Below, piece after piece: positions 1 through 7,778 of a DNA stretch of 54,309 nucleotides. The translations under genes and the position numbers were made by a program. The stretch spans positions 1 through 54,309 of the forward strand of contig JAEEVA010000020.1 in NCBI GenBank assembly GCA_016286995.1. The letters run 5' to 3'. Within the stretch, counting starts at the first letter, position 1. Each line of letters starts with the position of its first letter. The notes beneath the pieces were generated by a model, which was given only the letters and a program-made list of their open reading frames with translations, was not told the DNA's origin and did not search any database. Source of the DNA: Prevotella sp. GTDB lineage: Bacteria; Bacteroidota; Bacteroidia; Bacteroidales; Bacteroidaceae.

Positions 1-1
1 T

Positions 2-1384
2 CAGTTTGGTGAGGGTAATTTCCTCCGTGCATTCGTAGATTGGATTATCTGGAACATGGACCAGAAGACCAACTTCAATGGTAGTGTCGTTGTCGTACAG
101 CCCATCGACAAGGGTATGGTAGAGTGGCTCAACGGCCAGGACTGCCTATACCACGTAAACCTGCAGGGCCGCGAGAACGGTAAGCCCGTGAACACCCTGG
201 AGCGCATCGACGTTATCAGCCGTGCGCTGAACCCCTACTCTCAGAATGATGCCTTCATGGCACTGGCTGACCAGCCTGAAATTCGCTTCGTGATTTCTAA
301 CACTACCGAAGCAGGTATCGCCTTTGATCCCACCTGCAAGCTGGAGGACAAACCCGCCAGTTCGTATCCCGGTAAGCTGGTGCAGTTGCTGTACCGCCGT
401 TGGCAGACCTTTAACGGTGACCCTACGAAGGGACTCATCATCTTCCCCTGTGAGCTCATCTTCCTGAACGGCCACGTACTGAAGGATTGCATCAACAAGT
501 ACATCGAATTGTGGCAGCTGCCTGCAGCATTCAAGAAGTGGTTCGACGAGTGCTGTGGCGTTTACGCTACCCTCGTAGACCGTATCGTACCAGGATTCCC
601 CCGCAAGGAGATTGCCGAGATTCAGGAGAAGGTTGGCTATCGCGACAACCTCGTCGTACAGGCTGAGAACTTCCACCTTTGGGTCATTGAGGCTCCGAAG
701 GAGGTAGCCAACGAGTTCCCCGCCGACAAGGCAGGCTTGCATGTGCTGTTCGTTCCCTCAGAAGAGCCCTACCACAAGCGTAAGGTGACGCTGCTGAACG
801 GCCCGCACACCGTGCTGAGTCCCGTTGCCTTCCTGAGCGGTGTCAACATTGTTCGTGATGCCTGCAACCACGAGGTCATCTCGAAATACATCCACAAAGT
901 ACAGTTCGACGAGTTGATGCAGACTCTCGACCTGCCGATGGAAGAGCTGGAGAAGTTTGCTGGCGACGTGTTGGAGCGCTTCGACAATCCGTTCGTTGAC
1001 CACCAGGTGACGAGCATCATGCTCAACTCGTTCCCGAAGTTCCAGGCTCGCGACCTGCCCGGTGTGAAGACATACTTGGAGCGCAAGGGCGAACTGCCAA
1101 AGGGTCTGGTGTTCGGTCTGGCTGCCATCATCACCTACTACAAGGGTGGCAAGCGTGCCGATGGTGTGGAGATCGTTCCCAACGACGACCAGAAGATTAT
1201 GGACCTGCTGAAGGAACTGTGGGCTACTGGCGACACACAGAAGGTAGCCGACGGCGTACTCGGTGCAGAGTTCATCTGGCAGGAGAACCTGAACAAGGTT
1301 GCTGGTCTGAACGCAATGGTGAAGCTATTCCTCGACCTGATTCAGGAGAAAGGCATGCTGGAAGCCGTAAAGACAATCCTGTAA
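2..1384 (+). CDS. uxaB: Tagaturonate reductase (altronate oxidoreductase), 5'-truncated by window edge
   Basis: NAD-dependent interconversion of tagaturonate and altronate in galacturonate catabolism, in the cytoplasm. The frame is open from base 2 and begins with QFGEGNFLRAFVDW, the dinucleotide-binding N-terminus of UxaB in the mannitol dehydrogenase family, so only about 20 residues lie outside the window. About 460 residues are visible, against roughly 480 for the E. coli enzyme. The C-terminal helical domain is intact and a strong terminator follows. A second uronate gene (mannonate dehydratase, 27.5 kb) lies in the same window, so both uronate branches are probably used. Fructuronate reductase is a close relative, but the N-terminal motif fits UxaB better. 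Confidence 0.9.
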   Translation, partial: QFGEGNFLRAFVDWIIWNMDQKTNFNGSVVVVQPIDKGMVEWLNGQDCLYHVNLQGRENGKPVNTLERIDVISRALNPYSQNDAFMALADQPEIRFVISNTTEAGIAFDPTCKLEDKPASSYPGKLVQLLYRRWQTFNGDPTKGLIIFPCELIFLNGHVLKDCINKYIELWQLPAAFKKWFDECCGVYATLVDRIVPGFPRKEIAEIQEKVGYRDNLVVQAENFHLWVIEAPKEVANEFPADKAGLHVLFVPSEEPYHKRKVTLLNGPHTVLSPVAFLSGVNIVRDACNHEVISKYIHKVQFDELMQTLDLPMEELEKFAGDVLERFDNPFVDHQVTSIMLNSFPKFQARDLPGVKTYLERKGELPKGLVFGLAAIITYYKGGKRADGVEIVPNDDQKIMDLLKELWATGDTQKVADGVLGAEFIWQENLNKVAGLNAMVKLFLDLIQEKGMLEAVKTIL

Positions 1385-1404
1385 GAATTTGGAATAATGA
1401 TAAT

Positions 1405-1440
1405 AAAGTGGGCCGTCCATTTGGTCGGCTCACTTTTTTT
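1405..1440 (+). terminator. Intrinsic terminator after uxaB
   Basis: An 11-bp stem (1405-1415 with 1426-1436, one G-U pair) is followed by a run of seven T. Confidence 0.9.
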
Positions 1441-1486
1441 GCCTGTCTTTTAACTTTGGTATTTTGCTCGAAAAATCTCAAATATA

Positions 1487-1518
1487 TTTGGATTTCTTAT
1501 TGCTTATTCGTACCTTTG
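1487..1518 (+). promoter_or_regulatory. Bacteroidota-type promoter for uvrA paralogue
   Basis: TTTG at 1487-1490 and TACCTTTG at 1511-1518, 20 bp apart, match the Bacteroidota -33/-7 consensus. The coding start lies about 20 bases downstream. Confidence 0.8.
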
Positions 1519-1537
1519 CACTCTAATAATATAAGAA

Positions 1538-4453
1538 ATGCTCATGGACTACATCGAGATAAAAGGAGCCAGGGTTAACAACCTGAAGAATGTATCATTA
1601 CGCATTCCACGCAACAAACTCGTGGTAATTGCAGGTGTCAGCGGAAGTGGCAAGTCGTCGCTGGCTTTTGATACCCTGTACGCTGAGGGGCAGCGCCGAT
1701 ACGTGGAAAGTCTGTCTTCTTATGCACGCCAATTCTTAGGGCGAATGAATAAGCCCGAGTGCGACTTCATCCGTGGCATACCGCCAGCCATCGCCATCGA
1801 ACAAAAGGTTATCTCGCGCAATCCACGTAGCACCGTCGGCACAACGACGGAAATATACGAATACTTGCGTCTGCTCTATGCACGCATCGGTCGAACCTAT
1901 TCGCCTATCAGTGGTGTCGAGGTTCGCAAGCATTCCATCGAGGATGTCGTCAGTCAGGCCCGTCAGTTCCAGCCCGGCACCATGTTCGTCATCATGGCGC
2001 CTATCATTCCCGTCGAGGGCCGCACGTTCGAACGCCAGCTGCAAATGTACGTTCAGAACGGCTATGCCCGCATGTCCGTCAGCGGCAACATCGTCCGCAT
2101 AGATGACTGGTTGGCAGAACATCAGGATCATCTAGACCATATAGAGTCATACCTCGTTATCGACCGTCTCTCACTCGACAACTCCAAAGACTCGGTTTCT
2201 CGTCTCGTCGATTCCGCTGAAACCGCTTTCTACGAGGGACACGGCGAGCTTCGCCTGATGGTATCCCCTTCCGGTCTTACCTACGACTTCTCCCAGCGCT
2301 TCGAAGCTGACGGCATGTCGTTCGAGGAACCCTCCGACCAACTGTTCTCGTTCAATTCCCCAGCCGGTGCATGTCCTGAATGTCAGGGCTTCGGCAAGAT
2401 TATCGGCATCGATGAACATCTGGTCATCCCCAATACCGCCTTGTCAGTCTACGACGGCTGTGTTCAGCCTTGGCACGGCGAGAAGATGAAAATGTGGCAG
2501 GATGAGTTCTGCCGGCGTGCTTCACAAAAAGAAAATTGTGATTCCGACGGAAATAGTTTCCCCATCTTCGAACCCTACTACAATCTGACGCAAAAGCAGA
2601 AGGACATGCTTTGGCATGGGCTGCCTTCTGACAAGAATCGCGACAAGTACGACCGCGTCAGTATTGACAGCTTCTTCGAGATGTTGCGCGAGAACCAGTA
2701 CAAGATTCAATACCGCGTCATGCTGGCGCGCTATCGTGGCAAGACGACATGTCCCAAGTGTCACGGCACACGCTTAAAGCCCGAGGCTGAATACGTCAAG
2801 ATTGGCGGACGCAGCATCACAGACCTTGTGCAAATGCCTGTCATCCGACTGAAGCAATGGTTCGACCAACTGGAATTAAATGAGCAAGAGAAACAAATTG
2901 CCCATCGGCTACTTGCTGAAATCAACTCGCGTATCCAGTTCCTGCTTGACGTCGGCTTGGGATACTTGACACTGAACCGCCTTTCAAACTCACTCTCTGG
3001 CGGTGAAAGCCAACGCATCAATCTCACAACGTCGCTTGGATCATCACTCGTCGGTTCCTTATACATCCTCGATGAGCCCAGCATTGGCCTGCATTCCCGA
3101 GATACCGACCGTCTCATCAAAGTGCTCAAGGAACTGCGCGACCTCGGAAATACCGTCATCATTGTCGAGCATGACGAGGAAATCATGCGTGCCGCCGACT
3201 ACCTCATCGACGTGGGACCCAACGCAGGACGCTTGGGTGGAGAGATTGTCTTCGAAGGTAGCGTCAGCGACGTAAATGCCCAAAACACCCAACTGATAGT
3301 CCAAAATCCCCAAAGCTACACCATACGATATCTGACACACACAGAAGACATACCCGTGCCCAGGAGTCGGCGACCTTGGAATCAGGCCATCGAGATCAAA
3401 GGCGCACGTATGAACAACCTGCAAGGCATTGACGTCCAGATTCCACTGAACATTATGACCGTCGTAACCGGTGTTTCAGGAAGTGGTAAGTCAAGCCTGG
3501 TCAAGGGCATCCTCTACCCTGCCCTCAAGCGCCACCTTGGCGATGTCTGCGATGCCCCGGGCGAGTACATGGGGCTGGGAGGCGACTACTTGGCCGTCAA
3601 ACGCGTGGAGTTCGTCGACCAGAACCCCATCGGCAAGTCGACACGTTCCAATCCTGCCACCTATGTCAAAGCCTACGATGCCATACGCGACCTCTTTGCC
3701 GACCAACCGCTTTCCAAACAGATGGGCTTCACACCCCAGTATTTCTCCTTCAATGCTGATGGTGGACGATGCGATGAATGTAAGGGCGCCGGCGTCATCA
3801 CGGTAGAGATGCAATTCATGGCCGACCTTGTCCTTGACTGCGAAGCCTGTCATGGTCATCGCTTCAAGCACGACATCCTCGACGTCCGCTACAAGGGTAA
3901 GAATATCGATGACGTGCTTAACATGACCATCGACGAGGCCATTGCCTTCTTCTCGGAGCCAAGTGCTTCCGATGTCATTTCCAGCGCTAAAAAAGTGCCT
4001 GTCAGTTCTCCTGCCGGGTGCAAAACCATCGTCTCCCGTCTCAAACCCCTGCAAGATGTCGGCCTGGGCTATATTAAACTCGGCCAGAACTCTTCCACGC
4101 TCTCAGGCGGCGAGAACCAACGCGTGAAATTAGCCTACTTCATCGGACAGGAGAAGCAGGATCCCACCCTCTTCATCTTCGACGAGCCCACCACTGGTCT
4201 CCACTTCCACGACATTGAGCGACTGCTGGCATCGTTCAATGCACTCATAGAACGCGGACACAGCATTCTCATCATCGAACATAACATGGAAATCATCAAG
4301 TACGCCGACTATGTCATTGACATGGGACCTGAAGGTGGCGACCGCGGAGGACAGCTTGTCGCATGCGGCACACCCGAAGAAATCATACTTAAACCGCAAA
4401 GCATCACAGGTCACTACCTCAAGAATAAGTTGCAGAGCACCCACGAAGGTTAA
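1538..4453 (+). CDS. uvrA: UvrA-type excinuclease ATPase, paralogue with degenerate first zinc finger
   Basis: DNA-damage recognition ATPase of the UvrABC family, 971 residues. Both ABC modules are complete: GVSGSGKS Walker A at residues 33-40 with LSGGESQRI, and a second GVSGSGKSS near residue 645 with LSGGENQRV. The C-terminal zinc finger is present (CDEC...CEAC). The first zinc module is not: canonical UvrA has CxxC about 20 residues before FSFNSPxGACPxC, but here that first pair is replaced by ADGM, leaving only CPEC. An insertion-domain CPKC is present. Two ATG codons (1538, 1544) are possible starts. It may be a specialised UvrA paralogue and not the housekeeping protein; the window cannot show whether another copy exists. 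Confidence 0.88.
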   Translation: MLMDYIEIKGARVNNLKNVSLRIPRNKLVVIAGVSGSGKSSLAFDTLYAEGQRRYVESLSSYARQFLGRMNKPECDFIRGIPPAIAIEQKVISRNPRSTVGTTTEIYEYLRLLYARIGRTYSPISGVEVRKHSIEDVVSQARQFQPGTMFVIMAPIIPVEGRTFERQLQMYVQNGYARMSVSGNIVRIDDWLAEHQDHLDHIESYLVIDRLSLDNSKDSVSRLVDSAETAFYEGHGELRLMVSPSGLTYDFSQRFEADGMSFEEPSDQLFSFNSPAGACPECQGFGKIIGIDEHLVIPNTALSVYDGCVQPWHGEKMKMWQDEFCRRASQKENCDSDGNSFPIFEPYYNLTQKQKDMLWHGLPSDKNRDKYDRVSIDSFFEMLRENQYKIQYRVMLARYRGKTTCPKCHGTRLKPEAEYVKIGGRSITDLVQMPVIRLKQWFDQLELNEQEKQIAHRLLAEINSRIQFLLDVGLGYLTLNRLSNSLSGGESQRINLTTSLGSSLVGSLYILDEPSIGLHSRDTDRLIKVLKELRDLGNTVIIVEHDEEIMRAADYLIDVGPNAGRLGGEIVFEGSVSDVNAQNTQLIVQNPQSYTIRYLTHTEDIPVPRSRRPWNQAIEIKGARMNNLQGIDVQIPLNIMTVVTGVSGSGKSSLVKGILYPALKRHLGDVCDAPGEYMGLGGDYLAVKRVEFVDQNPIGKSTRSNPATYVKAYDAIRDLFADQPLSKQMGFTPQYFSFNADGGRCDECKGAGVITVEMQFMADLVLDCEACHGHRFKHDILDVRYKGKNIDDVLNMTIDEAIAFFSEPSASDVISSAKKVPVSSPAGCKTIVSRLKPLQDVGLGYIKLGQNSSTLSGGENQRVKLAYFIGQEKQDPTLFIFDEPTTGLHFHDIERLLASFNALIERGHSILIIEHNMEIIKYADYVIDMGPEGGDRGGQLVACGTPEEIILKPQSITGHYLKNKLQSTHEG

Positions 4454-4475
4454 AAAACATTAAGACACAGATAAA

Positions 4476-4510
4476 TCTTTCATCTTTCATCTTTAATCTT
4501 TAATCTTTTT
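4476..4510. repeat. Heptanucleotide tandem repeat, TCTTTCA/TCTTTAA, 5 units
   Basis: Five consecutive 7-base units (TCTTTCA twice, TCTTTAA twice, TCTTTTT) between uvrA and the tRNA cluster, directly before the tRNA promoter. Confidence 0.9.
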
Positions 4511-4512
4511 AC

Positions 4513-4520
4513 TACCTTTG
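4513..4520 (+). promoter_or_regulatory. -7 element (TACCTTTG) before tRNA-Thr
   Basis: TACCTTTG matches the Bacteroidota -7 consensus. No good TTTG lies 20 bp upstream, because that space is occupied by the 7-base repeat. Confidence 0.6.
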
Positions 4521-4554
4521 CATCCGCTTTCGAGCAAGAGTTCTTTAAAAGGCT

Positions 4555-4627
<73 letters not shown>

Positions 4628-4689
4628 CTTCCTTTAAACAGGAGTCAGAACCAACGAAGTTCTGGCTCTTTCTTTTCTCCATAGTCCAA

Positions 4690-4762
4690 GCGGAATTAGC
4701 TCAGTTGGTAGAGCATTGGCTTCCCAAGCCGAGGGTCGCGGGTTCGAGTCCCGTATTCCGCT
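4690..4762 (+). tRNA. tRNA-Gly (anticodon CCC)
   Basis: 73-nt cloverleaf. The acceptor GCGGAAT pairs with ATTCCGC, discriminator T. The anticodon loop TTCCCAA (4721-4727) gives CCC. D-arm and T-arm consensus are intact and CCA is not encoded. Confidence 0.93.
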
Positions 4763-4812
4763 CAGCAAAAAAATGGAAAAATAAAGAAAGAGTAAAAAAA
4801 GTCTGCAAAATA

Positions 4813-4844
4813 TTTGGTAGTTTCAAAAAAACTCCTTACCTTTG
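4813..4844 (+). promoter_or_regulatory. Bacteroidota-type promoter before tRNA-Ser
   Basis: TTTG at 4813-4816 and TACCTTTG at 4837-4844, 20 bp apart. The last two tRNAs therefore probably form their own transcription unit. Confidence 0.75.
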
Positions 4845-4896
4845 CACCCGCAATCAAGGAGATAACCCCACGGTTGATGCTTAAGGCCTCCTTTTT

Positions 4897-4983
4897 GGAA
4901 GGATGGGTGAGTGGCTGAAACCAGCAGTTTGCTAAACTGCCGTACGGGTTCCCGTACCGGGGGTTCGAATCCCCCTCCTTCCG
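4897..4983 (+). tRNA. tRNA-Ser (anticodon GCT)
   Basis: 87-nt class II tRNA. The acceptor GGAAGGA pairs with TCCTTCC, discriminator G. The anticodon loop TTGCTAA gives GCT (4931-4933). A long variable arm (stem TACGGG/CCCGTA) is present, as expected for serine. Confidence 0.95.
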
Positions 4984-5026
4984 CAACCGAGGGGATTTCT
5001 CTAAGAGAGCACATCTTTGAAATGTT

Positions 5027-5098
5027 GGTCGATTCATCTAATGGTTAGGATACAAGATTCTCAATCTTGGCATAGGGGTTCGATTCCCCTATCGACTA
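5027..5098 (+). tRNA. tRNA-Glu (anticodon CTC)
   Basis: 72-nt cloverleaf. The acceptor GGTCGAT pairs with ATCGACT, with G-T at the end. The anticodon loop TTCTCAA (5058-5064) gives CTC. The T-arm GGTTCGATTCC is intact. Confidence 0.92.
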
Positions 5099-5111
5099 CT
5101 CGGGATATCCG

Positions 5112-5148
5112 ACAAACCGCTGCAAATCAATGATTTGCAGCGGTTTGT
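5112..5148. terminator. Bidirectional terminator between tRNA cluster and STAS gene
   Basis: A perfect 17-bp hairpin (5112-5128 with 5132-5148) around a 3-base loop lies between two convergent transcription units. Confidence 0.85.
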
Positions 5149-5150
5149 AT

Positions 5151-5453
5151 TTACTCAATGGTGAAACTCTTGTTAAGGCCAGTCATGGAAAACACGTTCA
5201 TGATGTCATCATTGACGTGACGAATTACGACAGAGCAACCGTTTGCCTTGGCATTCTTCAAGATTTGAATCATAATACGCAGACCACTGGAAGCGATGTA
5301 TTCCAGTTTGCGGCATTCGAAGACAATGTCTTTGCTGCCACATTTAAACAGCGGCTGCAGGACTGTTTCTGCCTCGGTGGCACCCATAGTGTCCATCTCT
5401 CCTTCCAGTGTGACAACTATCTTGTCGTCTATTTCTTCTATTTTAGTATTCAT
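5151..5453 (-). CDS. STAS-domain anti-sigma-factor antagonist
   Basis: Small single-domain STAS protein of the SpoIIAA/RsbV kind, 100 residues. In such systems a HATPase kinase phosphorylates a serine in the STAS protein and a PP2C phosphatase removes the phosphate, which switches its binding partner. The conserved core is visible: a beta-strand with KIVVTLEGEMDTMGA, then KDIVFECRKLEYIASSGLRIM, where ASSGL carries the usual phosphorylatable serines. It lies 14 bp downstream of the sensor/PP2C/HATPase gene, almost certainly in the same operon. The downstream target is not visible: no sigma factor is adjacent. Confidence 0.88.
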   Translation of the reverse strand: MNTKIEEIDDKIVVTLEGEMDTMGATEAETVLQPLFKCGSKDIVFECRKLEYIASSGLRIMIQILKNAKANGCSVVIRHVNDDIMNVFSMTGLNKSFTIE

Positions 5454-5467
5454 AACTGTAGTATTGT

Positions 5468-7675
5468 TTAGGATATTGTTGTTTGTTCTGATGTCTGATA
5501 ATTTTTTATGAGCGTCAATACGTTTTGACCGTTGACACGTTCGTAATTGACAGAATCCATCACCTTTCGCACGAGCAGGATGCCCAGTCCGCCAATAGGA
5601 CGGTCTTCTGCAGGAACAGTGATGTCGGTTTGGGTCACTTCCGTAGGATCGAAAGCAATGCCGCTGTCGGTGATGACAAACTGCAGGCGCTGTCCGTTCG
5701 ATCGTGCCTCAACAGTAATCTTACCTTCGCTACCCGTCGGATAGGCATAGTTTATGGCATTGACAACAGCTTCCTCTACGGCCAGCTTTATCTGACGGGC
5801 CTCGGAGGGTACAATGCCGATATAGTCAGTAACGGACTTCACGAAGGTGTTAAGGTCTGGCACATGTTTCACATCATTGCCAAGAGTGATTGACTCATTA
5901 AGCACCAAATCGTCCAGCTGTGGCGTGTAACGTATGGCAAGCATGGTCAAGTCATCACTTGGTTCGGCACCTTCCACAAAACGGAAGGTCTCGTTCTTCA
6001 TCTCCTCCAACAGTACACTGGGTATGGAGTGCCTGTATTGTTCAAGCGCTTTTGTCACTCTTGGCAACCCCTGCTGCTTACGATGGATGTTCTTTGCCTC
6101 GGTAAGGCCATCAGTGTAAAAGAAAAGCGTCGTCATAGGTTGTATGATGTATTCCTGTGACGTGTACAGGTAATAGTCAAAGATGCCAATGGGCACGTTT
6201 GACTCTGTCGGAAGCATGCTGACAGCGTCGTTTGTTATCAGCATGGGGACATCGTGTCCTGCGTTGCAATAATGTAACCGTCCTGTCAGCAAATCGAGCA
6301 CACCAATGAACAAAGTGACAAACATACACGACTCATTGCCTTGACAGGAGGTGTCGTTAATGGTCTGCATGATGCGTGACGGATTATTCTCATGGGTCGA
6401 TGCCGAACGGAACGAGGAATGGACGACCGACATCACCAAAGCAGCCGGCACTCCCTTGCCACTAACGTCACCGATACAGAAAAACAGTTTCTCGTCGCGC
6501 AGGAAGAAGTCGAAAAGGTCGCCACCGACTTCACGTGCCGGTTCAACCAGACCGGAAACATCAATATCGCCTCGCTTGATGCCACTCTCTGGGGGAAGCA
6601 TCTGACGCTGAATCTCCTTGGCAATACGCAACTCGTTGTGAATGCGTTCCTGATTCATTCTGGTAGCATGCAAACGTCGGATGTTGACAGCAAACAAGTG
6701 GATGATAAAACCCAATACAGCGAGACCTAATAAGGCAAACCACATGATACGCTTGCGCATGCTAACAAGTTTGCCAAACGTCTCGTGGTCGTAGCTAACG
6801 ACAAGCATATGCCAATAAGGTACCGATTTCTTTCGGGCATAGTACACATGACCTTTCTGGTCTGCTTCCTCATCATAGAACGGAAAAACCGTGATACGTC
6901 CATTGTTGCTTAACCCGCGTTCAACGGTACTATCGTTGAACATCGTCACAATCTTTTCAACCAGCTGTGGGCTGGCAATACTGTCAGAAGGTCCGGCAAT
7001 AAATTGTCCAGATTCAGACAGTACCACCGTAAACGACGAAGGATTGGTGTGACGGTAGTTCACCACTTCGCCAATCCATTTCGTGTCTAAGTCTACGGCC
7101 AGGAAACCGACAGGGTCTCCACCTTTGTCAAATATCGGCAAAGAATAGGTGGTGACAACGGAATGTGCACCCTCAGCATCCAGATAGGGTGAGCTCCACT
7201 TGGTAGTATCGCCCAGAATGGCTGATTGATAGAAATCGCTCTTGGTATAGTCGTGTTTCGGGGAGCCAATCTGCTCGATTCTAATGGTATCTTCCCACTG
7301 TCTGGCATATATCTCATACAGACTTCCTTTCTCAGGAGAATATTCAGGCTTGAAGGCTATGGCAGCACCAATCACGTTGTCATTGTGGTCATCCACCAGA
7401 TTATAGAGCAGTTGTTCCAAGAACTTAGAATCAGACAAATAATCCTCCGCTCGCCATAGCTGACCGTTCAGCAACACTTCTGCACACGTCAGCTCCTTGT
7501 CAATACGCAAGGCAGAGGCTATCAAATCGGTGAGGGTAAGCTTCTCTATTTCTTTTTCCATTAAATCACGGGAGTATTTATACTGTAAGGCCAAAATAGC
7601 CTCCAGCAGAATAGCAGCCAAAATGACTACAACCAACCCCGTCCATTTTCCGATTCTGTCTAAAAAAGCCTTCAT
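5468..7675 (-). CDS. Membrane sensor / SpoIIE-type PP2C phosphatase / HATPase anti-sigma kinase fusion
   Basis: 735 residues. A membrane helix (about 11-33) and an extracytoplasmic double-Cache-like sensor (about 35-300) are followed by a second helix (WFALLGLAVLGFIIHLFAV). Next comes a SpoIIE/RsbU PP2C domain (EIQRQMLP, GGDLFDFF, GDVSGKGVPAA, FYTDGLTEA, SDDLTML, with the metal-binding aspartates present). An RsbW-like HATPase follows at the C-terminus (LAVEEAVVNAINYAY, DSGIAFDP, GGLGILLVRKVMD). Phosphatase and kinase are thus on one chain with the STAS substrate encoded next. The role inferred is an environmental signal setting the phosphorylation state of the STAS protein. The ligand and output are unknown. 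Confidence 0.9.
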   Translation of the reverse strand: MKAFLDRIGKWTGLVVVILAAILLEAILALQYKYSRDLMEKEIEKLTLTDLIASALRIDKELTCAEVLLNGQLWRAEDYLSDSKFLEQLLYNLVDDHNDNVIGAAIAFKPEYSPEKGSLYEIYARQWEDTIRIEQIGSPKHDYTKSDFYQSAILGDTTKWSSPYLDAEGAHSVVTTYSLPIFDKGGDPVGFLAVDLDTKWIGEVVNYRHTNPSSFTVVLSESGQFIAGPSDSIASPQLVEKIVTMFNDSTVERGLSNNGRITVFPFYDEEADQKGHVYYARKKSVPYWHMLVVSYDHETFGKLVSMRKRIMWFALLGLAVLGFIIHLFAVNIRRLHATRMNQERIHNELRIAKEIQRQMLPPESGIKRGDIDVSGLVEPAREVGGDLFDFFLRDEKLFFCIGDVSGKGVPAALVMSVVHSSFRSASTHENNPSRIMQTINDTSCQGNESCMFVTLFIGVLDLLTGRLHYCNAGHDVPMLITNDAVSMLPTESNVPIGIFDYYLYTSQEYIIQPMTTLFFYTDGLTEAKNIHRKQQGLPRVTKALEQYRHSIPSVLLEEMKNETFRFVEGAEPSDDLTMLAIRYTPQLDDLVLNESITLGNDVKHVPDLNTFVKSVTDYIGIVPSEARQIKLAVEEAVVNAINYAYPTGSEGKITVEARSNGQRLQFVITDSGIAFDPTEVTQTDITVPAEDRPIGGLGILLVRKVMDSVNYERVNGQNVLTLIKNYQTSEQTTIS

Positions 7676-7726
7676 TCAGTTTTTAAGGTATAGAGACTTA
7701 TATGCTGTTCACCCCACCATATAAAA

Positions 7727-7767
7727 GCACCCCCGCAATTCCCTAGGAAAGGGAGATGCGGGGGTGC
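7727..7767 (-). terminator. Terminator after EF-G2 gene
   Basis: An 11-bp GC-rich stem (7727-7737 with 7757-7767) has an inner TCCC/GGGA extension. On the minus strand it is followed by TTTTAT. It separates EF-G2 from the sensor phosphatase gene. Confidence 0.8.
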
Positions 7768-7778
7768 AAATGAGAGGA

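Noticed and set aside
4476..4510. CRISPR-like array
   Set aside because: The units are contiguous 7-mers with no spacers, and no cas gene is present anywhere in the window.
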